The notes under the pieces were generated by a model. The model had not been told where the DNA came from and did no database searches. It worked only from the letters and a program-made list of their open reading frames with translations. Shown here one piece after another: positions 18,843-19,641 of a DNA stretch of 19,641 nt. Both the position numbers and the translations under genes were made by a program. The stretch is from contig JANBPT010000898.1 of NCBI GenBank assembly GCA_027575765.1, positions 1 through 19,641 of the forward strand, given 5' to 3'. Every line of letters starts with the position of its first letter. The first letter of the stretch is position 1. Source of the stretch: Tieghemiomyces parasiticus (lineage: Eukaryota > Kickxellomycota > Dimargaritomycetes > Dimargaritales > Dimargaritaceae).

Positions 18843-19602
18843 TTTATTTCTTTTTAAGCTGGATGTAAGATGGCCTTGCCACACACAGACGAGAGTCGCA
18901 GCTATTACGTGACATTAAATAAACTGACTGCTTCTCTCCTCCTCCTTTCACTAAACCGTAATAGATAGGTCGCGTTCGCTGTTGCTATTCAAAACTGTGA
19001 GATTTCCCAGTTCCAATCGTCGGCGTGGGGGGGGGGCGGAGCCAGTCAATGGTCCCAAGATATCAGAGGTAACAGGGATGAAAGTTAGAAAAACGTAGGG
19101 GTACATAGGTCAGGTGGAGGCAATGGGTTAGGGTAGGGTTAGTGATGGAACTGCCGGCTAGACAACGGTTGACAGGGGGATGGGGCTGTAGAGGGCACTC
19201 AGGGTGGGGATGAGGGTGCCAATGCGTATCCCAATAACCGGATGAGGGGGCCATGAAGTTCGACGGTGTCGCCCTCTCCTCCCTCTCCCCTCCTTCACTG
19301 GGCAGGGAGGGGGGGGGGAGCTCTACCAGTCAGCCCCAGGGGGTCTTTGTTCTTCGTGGCCCATTCCCTCTAGGATACTTCCACCTTCCCCTGGCCACCT
19401 CTACCACCCTCATCGGCGGTCACCGATCCCGATGGCGCTGCGAGCTGTATGTTATCCCATAGGCAGCGTGATACGGCCCTCGAAATGCCGCCTTTCTCAG
19501 CCGTCCCATCCCCTCCTTCGGGAACGATCCGCCAGCCTTGGAGGGCGGACCAGTGGTCGTCATTGGCACTCTCTTCCGCATTACGGGCCATCGGCTACTT
19601 AC
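18843..19602. other. gene-poor intergenic region with G-rich tracts
   Basis: No gene is supported. AATAAA at 18917-18922 could serve as a plus-strand polyadenylation signal. Two runs of ten G (19027-19036 and 19309-19318) and a telomere-like tract (19125-19142) are present. Frames at 19253-19462 (plus), 19370-19591 and 19420-19632 (minus) overlap and contradict each other. The last runs through the likely splice donor at 19602. Confidence 0.4.
19125..19142 (+). repeat. telomere-like TTAGGG tract
   Basis: GGGTTAGGGTAGGGTTAG holds three TTAGGG-type units, the middle one lacking a T. It is short and interstitial. It may be chance in G-rich sequence or a telobox-like factor site. Confidence 0.5.
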
Positions 19603-19641
19603 CCGTATCTGGTACGATCCGGCCTTGGTCATGTAGCGGAC
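19603..19641 (-). CDS. possible partial exon at the window edge
   Basis: Reading in from the right edge on the minus strand gives 13 codons, VRYMTKAGSYQIR, followed by a textbook splice donor GTAAGT (19602-19597). The T-K-A-G-S-Y-x-I pattern is common in immunoglobulin-like beta sandwiches, for example filamin repeats, but 13 residues cannot identify a family. The next exon was not found. The plus strand has a competing frame (19472-19634, including GGPVVVIGTLFRITGHRLL) with no start codon, so coding strand and even coding status are uncertain. Confidence 0.25.

Overview
The window looks like nuclear DNA of a fungus. The genes are eukaryotic, and one is interrupted by four short spliceosomal introns (133-208 nt, GTRNGT-type donors, AG acceptors). 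Their proteins are a proteasome lid subunit, a ribosomal stalk protein and a Bur1/Cdk9-type kinase. Coding segments are rich in G/C at third codon positions. The lineage cannot be fixed from sequence alone; a non-model, possibly early-diverging fungus is a guess.

Layout. At the left edge (1-143, minus) is the first part of a gene that resembles an arrestin-fold N-terminus. A gene-poor stretch of about 7 kb (144-7145) follows. It contains one recognisable item, a decayed retroelement at 5400-6396 (plus) with a reverse-transcriptase-like frame and a weaker RNase-H-like frame. The active core is 7146-10767 on the minus strand. It holds RPN7/PSMD6, which I assembled from five exons into 385 residues, and, 828 bp upstream, the intronless 311-residue ribosomal stalk protein P0. 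Divergent from P0 lies a cyclophilin pseudogene (11462-11960, plus) with a one-base insertion and an in-frame TAG. After another gene-poor stretch comes an intronless 502-residue PITAIRE kinase (14602-16110, plus), a Bur1/Cdk9 homologue with a long low-complexity tail that includes a run of seven histidines. The right end (16111-19641) has no confirmed gene. It holds a long degraded open frame (18156-18842), a telomere-like tract and a possible terminal partial exon on the minus strand.

The three intact genes are housekeeping functions (proteasome lid, ribosome stalk, transcription elongation kinase). They share no pathway and nothing indicates co-regulation. I did not find a convincing new multi-gene system. 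The points most worth a second look are the retroelement relic, the histidine-rich tail placed on the kinase itself, the cyclophilin pseudogene, and the unexplained degraded open frame near the right end.
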